From assembly GCA_963920575.1 (NCBI GenBank), contig OY986966.1:21647656-21711655 (forward strand): DNA of 64,000 bases, given 5' to 3'. Below are positions 35,345 through 47,225 of this stretch, in pieces; the stretch's first letter is position 1; each line of letters starts with the position of its first letter. The translations under genes and the position numbers were made by a program. The stretch comes from Narthecium ossifragum. Taxonomy: Eukaryota; Streptophyta; Magnoliopsida; Dioscoreales; Nartheciaceae. The notes under the pieces are model-generated. The model made no database searches. It was given only the letters and a program-made list of their open reading frames with translations, and was not told the DNA's origin.

Positions 35345-35600
35345 CATAGGTAAAGCATGCACAATTGGTAGATATCTACCGATTGATTCATCTAGTCCAT
35401 TGATAGAACACTACCGATATATTAAATCAATGTCTACTGATTGAATATATCAATCATCTAATCGGTAGAACACTACCGATTGGTTGTTCTAATCCATTGG
35501 TAGAACACTACCAATGGATTAAATGCGACAATACCGATTGTCGGTATGTGCAATGTACATGGTCACGTACACGGATGTTTATCCTTTGAGAGAACCTACA
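35345..35600 (+). mobile_element. CGGTA-palindrome MITE, copy 3 (degenerate)
   Basis: Palindromes such as AATCGGTAGAACACTACCGA and the terminal block GCAATGTACATGGTCACGTACA mark this as the same family. No TSD was found and the ends are uncertain. Confidence 0.6.
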
Positions 35601-35708
35601 TGCCGTCATCTTCTATCAATAATGATGAATTTGACCACTTTAAATTATGGTGGACTTAATATAAACCAAGACCAAATACCTAAGCGATGAAATTTATGTA
35701 ATTCAAAA

Positions 35709-35997
35709 TGATACATGGCCACGCGGTCATTTATGCTACACATCCCTTCAATCGGTAGATGTACACTGCACATCCCTTCAATCGGTAGTGTTTTACCGAT
35801 GGATTAGATCAACCCATCGATAGTATTCTACCGATTCGATGATTGGTATATTCGATCGGTAGATGTCTACCCATTGATTAATCTAATCAATCGGTAGAAC
35901 CATACTGATGGATTAGGTGATTTAATCGGTAAACATCTACCGATTAAAGGGCATGTACGATGTACATGCTCTTACCCATGTACCCCAATCACGGTCC
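35709..35997 (+). mobile_element. CGGTA-palindrome hAT-like MITE, copy 4
   Basis: 289 bp with a perfect 8-bp TSD, ATTCAAAA (35701-35708 and 35998-36005). It shares the CGGTAGATGTCTACC and CATGTACGATGTACATG blocks with the other copies; the terminal inverted repeat is weaker here. Confidence 0.7.
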
Positions 35998-36005
35998 ATT
36001 CAAAA

Positions 36006-36813
36006 TTTGTTATGGTCGTGGGTGGTGGTGGCGGCGGAGCAGGATGAGGGGATTATTTTTAATCTTTAATTTTATATGTAAATAATATTTAAATTCAAGA
36101 CTACGTGGTTTAATCATAATGTGATTTAAAAAAGAGAATATATCTCGAATATTCTCTTCTAATTGTGGTTCCTAACACTAGTGAGTTGCATTGCTAAAGA
36201 ACCGTCAGCGCTTAGAGCAATAATGATCTTATTGCAAACGACCATAAGAAACTCCTCGCTTCTCTTGATTGTTTAATTAACTTGTGTTTGTGCTTATTTA
36301 GATTGTTATGCATCTTAATTAACTAGCCCCATTGTCATCAGATTTGCATTTATCATCTTTATTGACATGCTTAATGGAGATCTATCAACTCTCTTCTTAA
36401 CAATAAGATATTTTGGTATAAAAAATCAAAGGACCAACATGCCCAATGTCTCTGTACTTCAGAAAATGAGAAAAAGAAACATAAATAAATGGAATCATTA
36501 TCTTGTTAATTATCAGCAATCACTCTATAGCATTCACTTTACAGAGGAATCTAGCTTGTGATCTTCAGTAAAAACAGATGCAACTAATAAACAATTCCTC
36601 TTTTTTCTTTGTAAATGCAACATTTGATATTTATAGGTGTTACATATATGAACTCTGTGTGCTCATCACTCTCTTATTCAAGCAGCAGTCACTCTGATAC
36701 CAACAATGCTATACAAATGTAAAACCTTATATACTCTTAAATCTGTACAGATTTGAATATACCTAATTTTTTCCCTTCTTTCTTGTCGATCAAACTTCTC
36801 TGTTGGAAGCACT
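36006..36813. other. Intergenic and PAP 3' flank
   Basis: AT-rich, no gene recognised. The 3' UTR of the minus-strand phosphatase should lie at 36600-36813. Confidence 0.35.
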
Positions 36814-39800
36814 TCAGGCACTCAAGACAACATTGCTGTGCTCGTCCCCATTCTCCATTCTTATCCATGATTTAAGAGTGAATGGTTGTTCAGTCATCTC
36901 AAGAATCCTCGCGCCACGAGGCCAGTCGCCATAGCCACCATAGCCACTGTGGCGAGCATAACACAGCCAAAGATTTTTATAAGGGCAGCACCAGTCCAAC
37001 CCATGGTTGTGGCCAACGAAAACTGCCTGTAAGAGTTTAAAACAAAGCAATGAGTCATCCACAAATCTCATATCTGACAGGATACCACCACCTCGTTGAA
37101 GATGGAAGCTTGTTATCTGGTAATAAAGAAAATTAAAGGAAAAACTTTATGCTGGAGAGATAGCTAATAAAAGCTGGTTCTCAGAAACAAAGAAAAGCTG
37201 ACAACATTTGGCTTTGTTGCACTGATGAAATACATCTTGGTTCCTTAATTCTTTTAAAACAGAAACAAGGGTTTGCAGTCTTCAGAGCCTTAGGCTTAGA
37301 GATAAATGTCCCTAATAATCTTTGTAGGGGTACAAAATGCTGGTAGTGAATGTAGAATGCAGAAGTGGTGTCACTTTCAAAAGTCTACTATGGCATATGG
37401 CATTAAAGGATTTTGAGGACCATTGGCATGTCACTTTCAAATCACATATTGTGAGGGACTATTGAGAAACAGCTCCTGAAGTTTGCACATGGTTGGCTGT
37501 CTCTAGATCGTCTAAACACATCTACATACATGTTCAGGCGTTGGTGAACAAGCTATTACCAGCACAGAAAGCAAACATACATGGTCCATAACTACAAACC
37601 ACCTATAATTTTCTATAACAAGAGATATCAAAATGTGATACTTAAAAATTGTGTTAAAAGTGAGATATGTCAAGGACTTGCCAATCTTGGATATTGGCAT
37701 CTGTGAAATAGTAGTTATAAATGATATGATAAGAAGAAATTCAATTGCTTTCCAATAAATTTTTCTTACCTTGACTGAAGGCCTTTGAGTAAGGAAATCC
37801 ATTATCCCCCATTCAGCTTCTTGAGCAGCGACACTTTCTCTATTCATGGAACCAACACATGGTGGGTGTATTCCAGCGTTAGGAGCTACCGTTGCATAAG
37901 CTGTACTTGGGATGTGCCAAAAGATTATCTCTGGAACACTGTTAAAAGCAAGGAAGAGGGTTATCAAAACTGAACACAAAGAAAATAAGATATCCGCTTT
38001 CCTACCTCGCATCTGGATTTATCAGCTGTGATGCCATCTGGAGCCAATTGGCCTGGGCTTTAGATATTATTTCTGGATACGACCCACCACCAGAATCAAG
38101 GAAGTATAGAAACACCACTGGTGACTTTGGGTCTTTGGATGATGAGACTTGCAAAACATAGTTGGAGACACTAGGCCAAAGCTCCTTCGGCCCATTTACT
38201 GAGTGCGTCAACGTATTCTTCTGTATCTCCATCTTCATTAGTTCGATCCGTGGTGTGCCTCTAAAATTACAGTCCTCTCCTGCCATGAACAGTACTTCAG
38301 CTTCCCCAGTATATTAGTGGAAATTGTAAGTTTCTTTTTTCGGGTTTGTCCTTTGAAGTATAATCTGCTCCGAGATGTTCCTAGTACTATATTGAAAGAA
38401 CATCTTATGTCCCCTTAGAATAATTTCTGAAAACAACAGTGATAATAACTAGTAGTAACTCAAGGTGTACAATAAATTCTCGCTAATCAAAAAAAATGGT
38501 GCAAGTTGGTTTTAGTGCGTCGAAAAGATTATTTTAGATCTAACAAACCATTACACACAGTAAACGGCTATCAAGAGAACAATTTCAAAGCAAGTTTGTT
38601 GACAAGTGTTGAGAAGAAACGAAGTCCATTAACTTAAACTTGATAATGGAAATTAGGATCCACAACATATGGAGATAGAGAGTGTTGGTTTTCCACATGG
38701 AAAGTAAATTTAATATCTAAATATGTGCAAGGGCATTTTACACTAGTTACAAACAAAGTAGCACGCAAATAGTAGGCTATTCTTTAACATACCGATATTC
38801 TTTCCTACGAATAGAAACATTGCAAGGATGCTTTGGTACAATCAACTTAGAAATGAGAATAAGAAGTTGCCAAAAAGTAGGAAGTGCTATTGGTCTTCGA
38901 AATTTAAAAAGTCGAGCATGTTAAGTACTTTGCACTTTCTATACCTGAAAATGACATGCTTGCTGGTGGACAGGTTACTTGAGGAATTCCAGTAGAAGAA
39001 AACCATTCTGATGGCCACTCAAATGACGCATCATCATGGTTTCCAAATATTGTTGCCCAAGGAATTCCTCTGCTTCTAGTCGGAGTAATGGCCATATCCC
39101 AGTATAAGCTTGCGTTAGGAATTGCAATGTTGTTTGCAGTAATAACATCGCCCAGATATATTACAAAATCTGCAATCATGAAAGCAGAATATTTCAAGAG
39201 AATAATCACATAACTAGCAATTTTTTGGAGTTCTAAATCACCACATTAAGAATAGAGACACCAATGCCCAGCCCAGCATCCATTGTCACTAAAAAGGAAA
39301 GACCACTTAAAAGAAATTAACAGGAAAGCGGGAGTGAGGAACCATCTTTCAGGCTTGGATACCAAAGGCAGCCAGAACCAGGCAAGCAAGGCAATGCTAA
39401 CTCTGGATATACAGATAGATATGGTTTCAAGTTATATAATGCTGAGTAATTCTATTGCAATAAAATCAGTTTAAGTACTAAATGCTTGTAGTCCGACTAA
39501 GTTTGACTAATAATTCCAATTCTACTCTGCAAAAGGGAAACATGAATGCAGCATGGCAAACAAGTTCAGATTTTCCTGCAAAAGGAAACTTTTGATGTTT
39601 CTTCAGCAAAATCTATTTTTTATGTTGATAAAAAAACTGGCCTTCTCAAATTAGAAATGCAGGTGAAAACATATTGAAAATACAATGTGAATTAGTCACT
39701 TTCATCAATTTAAAGACCTCACTAGGAATAATATATCCTGAGGAATGCCTCGCCTGTGGCACATGACAGGCCGGCACAATCAAAGCGAGGTGTCGCTGAC

Positions 39801-41443
39801 AGCCTATCTCTAATATTTATTTGCTGTAAATAGGGATTTGATTGGAAATGTACTTTCCATACTTAGATTGTGTTGTAGTTTTCCATGTATTGCAGCTTTC
39901 CACATTATGGTTATTCTTGGCTTCAAGTCTAGGAAACCTTCATTTTCTGTCTCAGTTTAATTTTTCATTGTTCAAAATATCTTTGAAAATTTTGAGTCTT
40001 TTTGCCTCTTTTTTTGGGGGAAGAATTATTTTGCTTGGGAATTCAATCCAGACATTTCTCGATGGCAAAGAATCATGGGCACGCCTTGATGGATCAGATT
40101 CTAGACGCAAAGGAGGAAATGAAGGATGCACGCCTTATAAAAGTTGGATATTTGGATATGTGGAATTCCATGTGGTTTTGAATCCTCAACCTTATAAAAC
40201 AGCAAAAGTGTGTGGGATTATCTGAAAACGGTTCACAACCAAGACAATAATGCAAGGAGATTTCAATTGGAATTTGATATTACAAACTACTCTTTTTCTA
40301 AATTTGTGGACTGAATACTTTGGCTGTGTATCCAAAAGTTCTTGTGGAGTCAAGGCAATTGGTTGACGATAACTGCGATGTCCTTTTTCTCTTGATCTAG
40401 TTGTACTCTGCAAGATCAAGTGTTGGGGAAATTGATTGGGACTAAATACGGACAACTAACGTACCCATACCAGCTACTGTTTGTGATTCTAAGGTGTTTT
40501 CCTTTGCTTGTGTTGCTGTCGAAAATTAGAGTCAGATGTGGCATAATTTTCTAGGCCGCCCAACTCCTTTGCTTCATGTATTGAATTCTGGTTTAGTTGG
40601 TAATTAAACTCAGTGGTCTTCTAAAGATGTTAAGGTTGATTGTTCTAGTTGTCCATTAGGCAAAAAGCAAAGTTCTGCCTTTTCCAACTCATAATAATCT
40701 GTCCACCAATTGTTGATCTGATTCATACTCATTTTTGGGGTATTGCACTCGTTATTTGTCATCCTCAATAATACACTTTGGCTACTCATAATAATCTTCT
40801 GAGAAAGTGATAATAAATGTAACATGGTAATCGAGATAATGCAGCATATAAGTTTTCACAGAGAATGTCAGCAAAAGCTTTGAATCTAAAAAGATCATGG
40901 TTCTTGATGAGCATTTAAGAATACCAAATGCATGCATAAAGGTTACAAATACCTCCATCATTACCAAAAAGCAATTCGTAAAAGGAAAAGGGGCTATATT
41001 ACTTTGGTAACTTGTTATGTACTAATCCACACATAGACATAGAAACAGAGTGTGTTTTTTATCCTGTACTGCTAGCATATGGTGTTGAGAGCATATTATG
41101 GCACATTTCCAGACCAATTTTCAACAAACACTTGGTACGCACTAGCTGAAAATTGTTAAAAGTTTGTGGATAAACCTGGTTTCTCGTTGTCGAGCACGGT
41201 CGACAAGACGCGATCGGACTTGACGTCCTGCCTCGGGCCCCAGTCGTCCCACGCGTTCTCCCCGTAGTGGAGGTCGGCGAAGAGCGCGATCTTGAACGCC
41301 CCGCCGGCGGAGAACTGGAGGGTCTTCCCGAGCTGCAGCGGAGAGCTCCCTTGGCTCCGGCAGGTCGTAACATGGACGATCAGTACAGCAACGACGTATG
41401 CGAGGAGAGTAGAGAAGGTGAACCTCCCCGTTCCCCTTCCCAT
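36814..41443 (-). CDS. Purple acid phosphatase PAP28/29-like metallophosphoesterase
   Basis: Secreted calcineurin-like phosphoesterase of the plant PAP28/29 subgroup; substrate unknown. Five exons on the minus strand: 41176-41443, 38945-39169, 38006-38279, 37770-37938 and 36814-37026, all GT-AG and frame-consistent, giving 382 residues. The N terminus has a signal or membrane segment (residues 9-27). All metal-site blocks are visible: FADLHYG (Asp57, His59), YLGDVI (Asp97), GNHDD (Asn133, His134), FWHIPS (His264) and GHNHG (His318, His320). The C terminus [20 protein letters not shown] is typical of the subgroup. Homologues are often annotated as probable inactive, but the ligands are present here. 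It appears intact; intron 1 carries a Copia relic. Confidence 0.92.
40020..40775 (+). mobile_element. Decayed Ty1-copia gag and pre-integrase relic
   Basis: Within intron 1 of the phosphatase, on the opposite strand. At 40040-40220 the reading [16 protein letters not shown] and [12 protein letters not shown] resembles copia Gag (YLKGKxLWGHIDGS and NLxPYKTAKEMW). It continues [15 protein letters not shown] after a frameshift. Near 40535-40750, [18 protein letters not shown] and [14 protein letters not shown] resemble the pre-integrase HHCC block. The part between is missing. Confidence 0.6.
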
Positions 41444-41870
41444 TCGTCTCCTATGATGCTTGCTGGAGCAATTCTAAGGTTGGAGGAGAGGAGGAGGAGG
41501 AGTCTGGGAAAGAAAAAGAAGAGGAATATGCTTATGGTAACTGGAATAACAATGGCGGCAGGTGGAATTGATAGGGCCATTTCAGTGTAAACGAACAACA
41601 ACACCTGCGGATGTTCCTTTCACTTCGCTGACTGTCCTTGGAATACAAGTAACAATGGCATATGCCATTCATATGCCATTCATTATTGGGTAATTTTATA
41701 TGCACTATAATTTTTGTTACGTGCACCGCGTTAAAATATTTTTTATATTATTCATTATACCCTTACAGTTAAATCTCCATACTATCCTTATTTAATAATC
41801 CATCTTTATAGTTTTAGCCCCCTAAGTCTCATTCTGATCTCCAGCCCTCCTCCGGCTCTCCGCCTGTCGC
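41444..41870 (-). promoter_or_regulatory. PAP promoter and intergenic region
   Basis: Short interval between the phosphatase start codon and the decayed plus-strand gene. A purine-rich tract lies at 41490-41525. No clear TATA box was assigned. Confidence 0.3.
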
Positions 41871-41879
41871 TCTCGTCCG

Positions 41880-44050
41880 CCGCATGGACACCTGCTCCAC
41901 CTTCCTTGGCTGCCCCCATTGGAAATCCACCTCGTAGATCCCCAGCTTTGGCGACCTCGTCACCGTCAAAGCTCGCTTCGACGCATAGTCAAACACCCTC
42001 CTCACCCAGTTCTCCATGCGTCGAGTCTGTCGTCGCTCGCCAGCTCTTCTAGATCATATGAGAAGATCTTCTCGACATCCATGTGATTGATGAGCTCGCT
42101 CCAAGGCAGCTTCAAAAGTCTATTGTCTTGATAGACGACAAGTATGTATCTTGCATTTCTTGAACTTTGCCCAATCGAATTTCTTGCTTTTACTTTGCCT
42201 TCTAGGTTGCTTTGGAAGATTGAATGCTTTACTTTAGCTAACAATTCAAACTTGTGATTGCATATTATTGATTTTTTTTTAAGGCCAAAAAGCAGTTTGA
42301 TACCCTGTAGTTTCCATGTTTTGCAGTTTAGTACCACGTACTTTTAAAATGATAAAACATTCCTCATGTTACAATAGTGTGCCTTTTAGTACCATCCAGC
42401 TAACTCCGTTAATGGCATTTGACGGAAAATCATTTTTTATGTTAATTTTGACTGAATTAATCGATTTTGACCGAAAAATTATTTTTTTAATGGCACTTTC
42501 ATCTTCTCGCGCCGCCCACACCCAAGAAGTCCAGGGTCATCATGTCTCCACCGCCGCTGCCTCCTATCCTCCCGGTAGCGATCCTTCCTCCGGCTGGCAC
42601 TCGCCCATGCATTGAAATGTTCGTAGTATTACTCTTGTGCAAGACACCCTTGATGTAGGCATCGTTGTGATCTCCGCCATGGGAGATTAATCCGGCTGGC
42701 ATTCCATGTGGTGCATCGAAGGATTAGTTACAGAAGACTCCGCCATCCATCCCCACCAGCTCAGAGTGGTCTCCCTGGGGGTAGTGCAGCTGCTAATAGA
42801 GGCCGGAGGAGTAGGACTGCATGCTGGAGTTCTGGTCCGGGCCAGCCATGCCCGAGATGAACGCAACCATCCTCTGGTTCCCCATCCGACGCCGCCCTGG
42901 CCGCCCTGGCCGCCTCCCCCTCGACCTCGTCCTCTCCCTGTTAAAGCCTTAGACCTCGACCTCTCCCTCTCATTCCTCCGCCGCGGCCTTAGCCCCGTCA
43001 CCCTCAACCTCGCCGGATGCGGTGCAACCATCCGCCTCTGGGTCCCCATCTGACGCCGCCCTGGCCGCCTCCCCCTTGTACTCATCCATGGCTCGCCCTC
43101 GACCTCGCCGGATGCGACGCAACCATCCGCCTCTGGGTCTCCATTTGATGTCATAGAGGAGAGAGGAGAGAGGAGGAACCGGCGCATCTCTCTCCGGGTT
43201 CAAGCGGCTCTCTTCCTCGTCGCGGATCACGGAATTGGGCGACGACTCTCTTCCTCGTCGCGGATCCGGCTTCAAGTGGCTTCAAGCACTTCGAGGCTTC
43301 CACCTTCCCCTCTCTCTTCTCCTGGTTTCTCTTTAACCCTCTCTCTGTTTCTGAAAGCTGACTGGCACCGCAACCTTGTTCCCTTGTTGCCCACTGGAGT
43401 TCGCCCCGAGCAGCTCCGCGCAAGAAGGCAGAGGAAACCCGCAAAGGCCGGAATTGTTCTCGTACCGGTACCGGGGGAAGGAGAGAGGAGAGCGGGAGAG
43501 AAGGAAGGAACGGTGAAGGAGGAGAGGAAGGAACGGGGAAGGAGAGAAGATGAAAGTGCCATTAAAAAAAATAATTTTCCGGTCAAAATTGATTAATCCG
43601 GTCAAAATTAACATAAAAAATGATTTTCCGTCGAATGCCATTAACAGAGTTAGCTGGCTGGTACTAAAATGCACACTATTGTAACTTGGGGTATGTTTTT
43701 ATCATTTTAAAAGTACGTGGTACTAAACTGCAAAATATGAAAACTACAAGGTACCAAACTGCTTTTTGGCCTTTTTTTAATATGCAGGTTGTCAGCTAAG
43801 AAGGTTGAAGATATTCCAGCGCCAAGTAGCAGGCCCATCACGAGTTCATCTTCTGTTGTCAAAAATGTAATTTAAGTAGCATAGAATATTGATGTGCTAA
43901 GCAATTTATATTTGAGCTCTTGTTTCTTTCAGCTAGATCCTGTGATGCCTTGATAACTGAGGACTGGATAATGATACATGACCTCTAAATTTTGTAGCCT
44001 ATGGAATCTGAATGGGATGATTTTGGCGACAATGTGTATGCTATTCTCGA
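41880..44050 (+). pseudogene. Decayed gene split by a Pack-MULE, unrecognised
   Basis: Coding-like blocks flank the Pack-MULE. Upstream (about 42065-42140) reads LDIHVIDELAPRQLQKSIVL, ending at a donor-like CAAGTATGT. Downstream, after an acceptor-like TTTTAATATGCAG (43788), comes SAKKVEDIPAPSSRPITSSS (43793-43868), ending at a possible donor AATGTAATTT; EWDDFGDNVYAI follows at about 44002-44040. Stops occur in the upstream block. The pieces look like exons of a once-conserved gene, but I do not recognise the family. The two-exon frame at 45354 may belong to the same gene. Confidence 0.4.
42283..43771. mobile_element. Pack-MULE with captured gene fragment
   Basis: A 1489-bp element with inverted arms of about 225-235 bp (42283-42512 and 43545-43771), termini GGCCAAAAAGCAGTTTG, and a perfect 9-bp TSD, TTTTTTTAA (42274-42282 and 43772-43780). 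The interior is far more GC-rich than the flanks. On the minus strand 42500-42700 reads ISHGGDHNDAYIKGVLHKSN and DMMTLDFLGVGG; the latter resembles the C-terminal tail of plant INDETERMINATE-DOMAIN zinc-finger proteins. At 42870-43150 two diverged copies of a GATGCG(G/A)(T/C)GCAACCATCCGC segment are present. It inserted in an intron of the decayed gene. Confidence 0.75.
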
Positions 44051-44189
44051 AGAAAAAATTGTTCAACCAAAAGATCTTGTTTCATATTCCATCTCATTTC
44101 AGTGTTAGTCACCTACAGAGAGTAGTGCTCTTAAGGAGATACTGGGTTCATATTTATAGATTAATGTCTTTTTGCTGGGAGCTTGTACT

Positions 44190-45322
44190 TGAGATATTTG
44201 ATTCATAGATCATGTAGGCCGGTGCATATTTGATTCTTCTTCCAAACAGCTATGTCGAAATGGTGATGTATTTTTCGTGTACATTATGTTGCTTATAACG
44301 TGCGCATGCACCGATATTTTTATATGTATGTACCGATATTTTTTTTGCGCATGTACCGATATTTTGTTTTTTCGCATGTACAACTATTTGTGAGGGAGCA
44401 AATAAAGGATGCTGTCCGATTGATGGGTCGTAGTGCTGAGCATTTGTTTTGGTGTGAATGTACTTATAACGTGTGAATGTACATTTTTTTTGTGCGCATG
44501 TTCATTTGTTTTTTTTGCGATCCACGTATCCCCAGGAAAGAAGTTGTGGAGGCAGCAGTGGGAGCGCCAGTTCCATTGCATGTGTGAATCACTCATGCTC
44601 TCAATACAGTGAACTAGGACGAGGGTTTCAAAACTGGCCGCTAATCATCAATTGTCACGTAATTTTGAAGAAATTTTTCCAAGAATTGGAACAATGGTAG
44701 ATTGTGCTATGTACCATTTTAGATTAATGTACTTTTGGTGTTTATGTACCATTTCAGATTGATGTACCCTTGTTAGAGTCGTGTGCGATGAAGAATTATG
44801 TACCATTTTGAAATGATGATATATTTTCCGCGTACATGTTGCTTATAACGTGCGCATGCACCGATATTCTTGTGCGCATGTACCGATATTTTTGTGCACA
44901 TGCCACCGAATCGGTAGTCCACTACCGATTCTTCCATCTAGTTTATCGGTAAACCACTACCGTTAGACTAGATCAATGAATCGGTAGTGAGATACCGATT
45001 GGTTGATAGAGTTCATCGGTATCTCATTACCGAACTACATGAAAAAATCAGTGCTCTTTTGTGCATGTACTGATATTTTTGTGCGCATGTACCGATATTT
45101 TTGTGCACATGCCACCGAATCGGTAGTCCACTACCGATTCTTCTTTCTAGTTTATCGGTAGACCACTACCGATAGACTAGATCAATGAATCGGTAGCTCA
45201 CTGCCGATTGAATTATACCGGTAGTGATATACCGATTGGTTGATAGAGTCCATCGGTATCTCACTACCGATATTTGTGTGCGCATGTACTGATATTTTTG
45301 TGCGCATGTATTGATATTTCGT
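44190..45322 (+). repeat. GCGCATGTACCGATATTTTT repeats and two CGGTA MITE copies
   Basis: Short repeats of TGCGCATGTACCGATATTTT recur at 44300-44370, 44850-44905, 45055-45115 and 45275-45320. Between them are two tandem copies (about 44890-45060 and 45100-45285) of the CGGTA-palindrome element, sharing CACCGAATCGGTAGTCCACT and TAGACTAGATCAATGAATCG. They form a duplication of about 210 bp. No TSD was identified. Confidence 0.7.
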
Positions 45323-45324
45323 TG

Positions 45325-45929
45325 TATACAAAACCATGTTTCTTAATTAAAGGATGGATGATTATGAAAATTGCGAGATTGAGATGGTCTGGGATGCAGA
45401 CGGAGTAATTCATCTTATCAAGAAGGCCCCAATGAAGCCTCCACTCGCAAAATTGGGTACAGGAATGGCAGGAAGGTATGTTTGCAGGCCTTCTTCGGGC
45501 TATGTTGTTATTAAATTATGGGGAAGTATTTGTAACTCGCATTTGTGTGCAGTAAAAGAAAAGCATCTGCCTGGATTATTTCTTCTTCTCTTTTCTTGTT
45601 TTCCCATACACATTTTCTCTAGTTTGTTTGATTTTCTGAATGAACGAAAAAGGACTAATAACTTCCTCGCGACAGGAGTAACGCCATCATACGCCCAGCA
45701 GCAAAAAAACCCGTCGTGCTAGAGGAAGAAGCATCCATTGCAGTCGAGATGGAAGCTGATGCAAGGTTTGAAAACACAGGAAAAGCATCTCGTTCCAGTA
45801 GATCCAAAGCAAGAAAGTCAATTCAGCGGCTTCTTGGGGTTTGTCGATCCCTTATGCTCATTGCCGTCGTGAACATCCCTCTCTACATCATGTTGCTCTT
45901 ATACAAAACCATGTTTCTTAATTAAAGGA
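45325..45929. repeat. Perfect 30-bp direct repeat pair
   Basis: The same 30 bases (beginning TATACAAAACCATG and ending TTAATTAAAGGA) occur at 45325-45354 and 45900-45929, 575 bp apart. The first copy ends at the start region of the two-exon frame; the second encodes its last residues and stop. Confidence 0.85.
45354..45925 (+). CDS. Unrecognised two-exon gene (123 aa)
   Basis: Exons 45354-45475 and 45676-45925 with GT-AG boundaries (GGAAG/GTATG and CGACAG/GAGT) give 123 residues with no internal stop. The first exon reads EMVWDADGVIHLIKKAPMKP and LAKLGTGMAG; the second AAKKPVVLEEEASIAVEMEA, a basic SRSSRSKARKSIQRLL stretch, then a hydrophobic C-terminal segment LMLIAVVNIPLYIMLLLY. The composition looks coding and the phases match, but I cannot name the family. 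The last few codons and stop lie in a 30-bp repeat that also precedes the start, so this may be a fragment of a larger gene, possibly that at 41880-44050. Confidence 0.45.
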
Positions 45930-46123
45930 CAATAATGGGATATATCAAAAATCGTACATTATGCATTTAACATTGGACGGTTTTTTAAATGGACGGTGCT
46001 TTAAAAATCACGTCCTGTGCACTTAGAAAAGCAGGTGCACTTAGTAAAACCGGTAGTGCATATAACATGACCCTTCATTATTTAACATCACGCTGCAACG
46101 AGTCCCAAACCATCATGCCCATT

Positions 46124-46542
46124 GGCCTGTTTGGTGCGTCTGATCCTTATCTTCAAACATCTTTTCTTATCTCAAGTAACAGAAATGATTTATGCACTGC
46201 ATTTCACATGTATATGCCACGTAGTAGGCTACCGATAGGTATATATCGATAGTGGGATACCGATAGGCATGTACAATCTATCTACATCTACGTGGCATGT
46301 GCACTACTGATAGGCATGTATATGAATCGGTAGCACAGCTACAGATTCAATAATGTGAAGTGCACATGGCATTGGACCAATCAGCGCTCTTCAAGTAATC
46401 ATTATCCATTTATTCTTATTCCACCTACCACTATCATTCTACTTTTTCTTATTCCAACTAATCATTATTATTTTATTTCCATTTTTTCTAACCCCAAAAT
46501 CCCTTATTCCTACTCTCCCTGACCCCATACCAAACAAAGACC
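46124..46542. mobile_element. Possible MITE hosting CGGTA copy 6
   Basis: GGCCTGTTTGGTGCG (46124) and the complement of CCATACCAAACAAAGACC (46542) form imperfect inverted ends of the kind seen in many plant MITEs. No convincing TSD was found. Confidence 0.35.
46180..46390 (+). mobile_element. CGGTA-palindrome hAT-like MITE, copy 6
   Basis: 211 bp with a perfect 8-bp TSD, TCAAGTAA (46172-46179 and 46391-46398). The 5' end AGAAATGATTTATGCA is related to the complement of the family 3' end (AGAGCGATGATTTGTG in copy 2). It contains CTACCGAT and ATCGGTAG palindrome halves and is more diverged than copy 2. Confidence 0.78.
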
Positions 46543-47222
46543 TTAGATTCTTTAGAATATCATAAAATCTCTGAATTCTAGTGATTAATCTTATCACCCA
46601 TGCCATATGCTATTATTGATTAATCAACCAGACATTAGTTAAATTGAACAATTCTATCATTCTATGTCCACCACTATATTTACTCCTTATACTCCCACAC
46701 ATTCATTTTTAATAATATTTTAATTTACAACTTATAAAATGTCCCTATCCCATCATCTTCAATCTTCATGCCTCCAACCAACCTCCTCCTCCTTCGCCAC
46801 CACCACCCTTAACTCCCGCAGCCGCCGCCGCCAGCGTTACCCACCGCACCCTTCCCCTCGACAGCCGCCGTCATCACCTCCACCTGCATCCCTATGTTAG
46901 CATGCTCCATAGAATTACCCATTTTTGGTTGGGAACTGAAAACAATGTAGGTTATTAAATAATAACTGTGGTGCGTACAGAAATTCTATATGTATGTCAT
47001 TCTTTACCGAGCACGCTATGTTAGCATCTTTGATGGTCTATTAGCAAACAATATGTTTACATATTTGGTAATAGACTACCCAATAAATTATAGTCTTCCT
47101 TGATCCACTATCGAAAAACAAAACTGGGGTAGTAAAGAATATGGTGTATTTAAACACACCAATTTATTATTTAGCCTAAGTAAAAATAAAATAAAATACC
47201 CTTAGTCGTTAAACATGGCATA
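46543..47222. other. AT-rich intergenic
   Basis: No gene recognised. A short GC-rich CCACCACC/GCCGCCGCC tract lies at 46765-46880. Confidence 0.35.
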
Positions 47223-47225
47223 TAA

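Noticed and set aside
43276..43596. A 106-codon plus-strand frame in the Pack-MULE
   Set aside because: Basic low-complexity composition with overlapping frames on both strands and an end running into the MULE arm.
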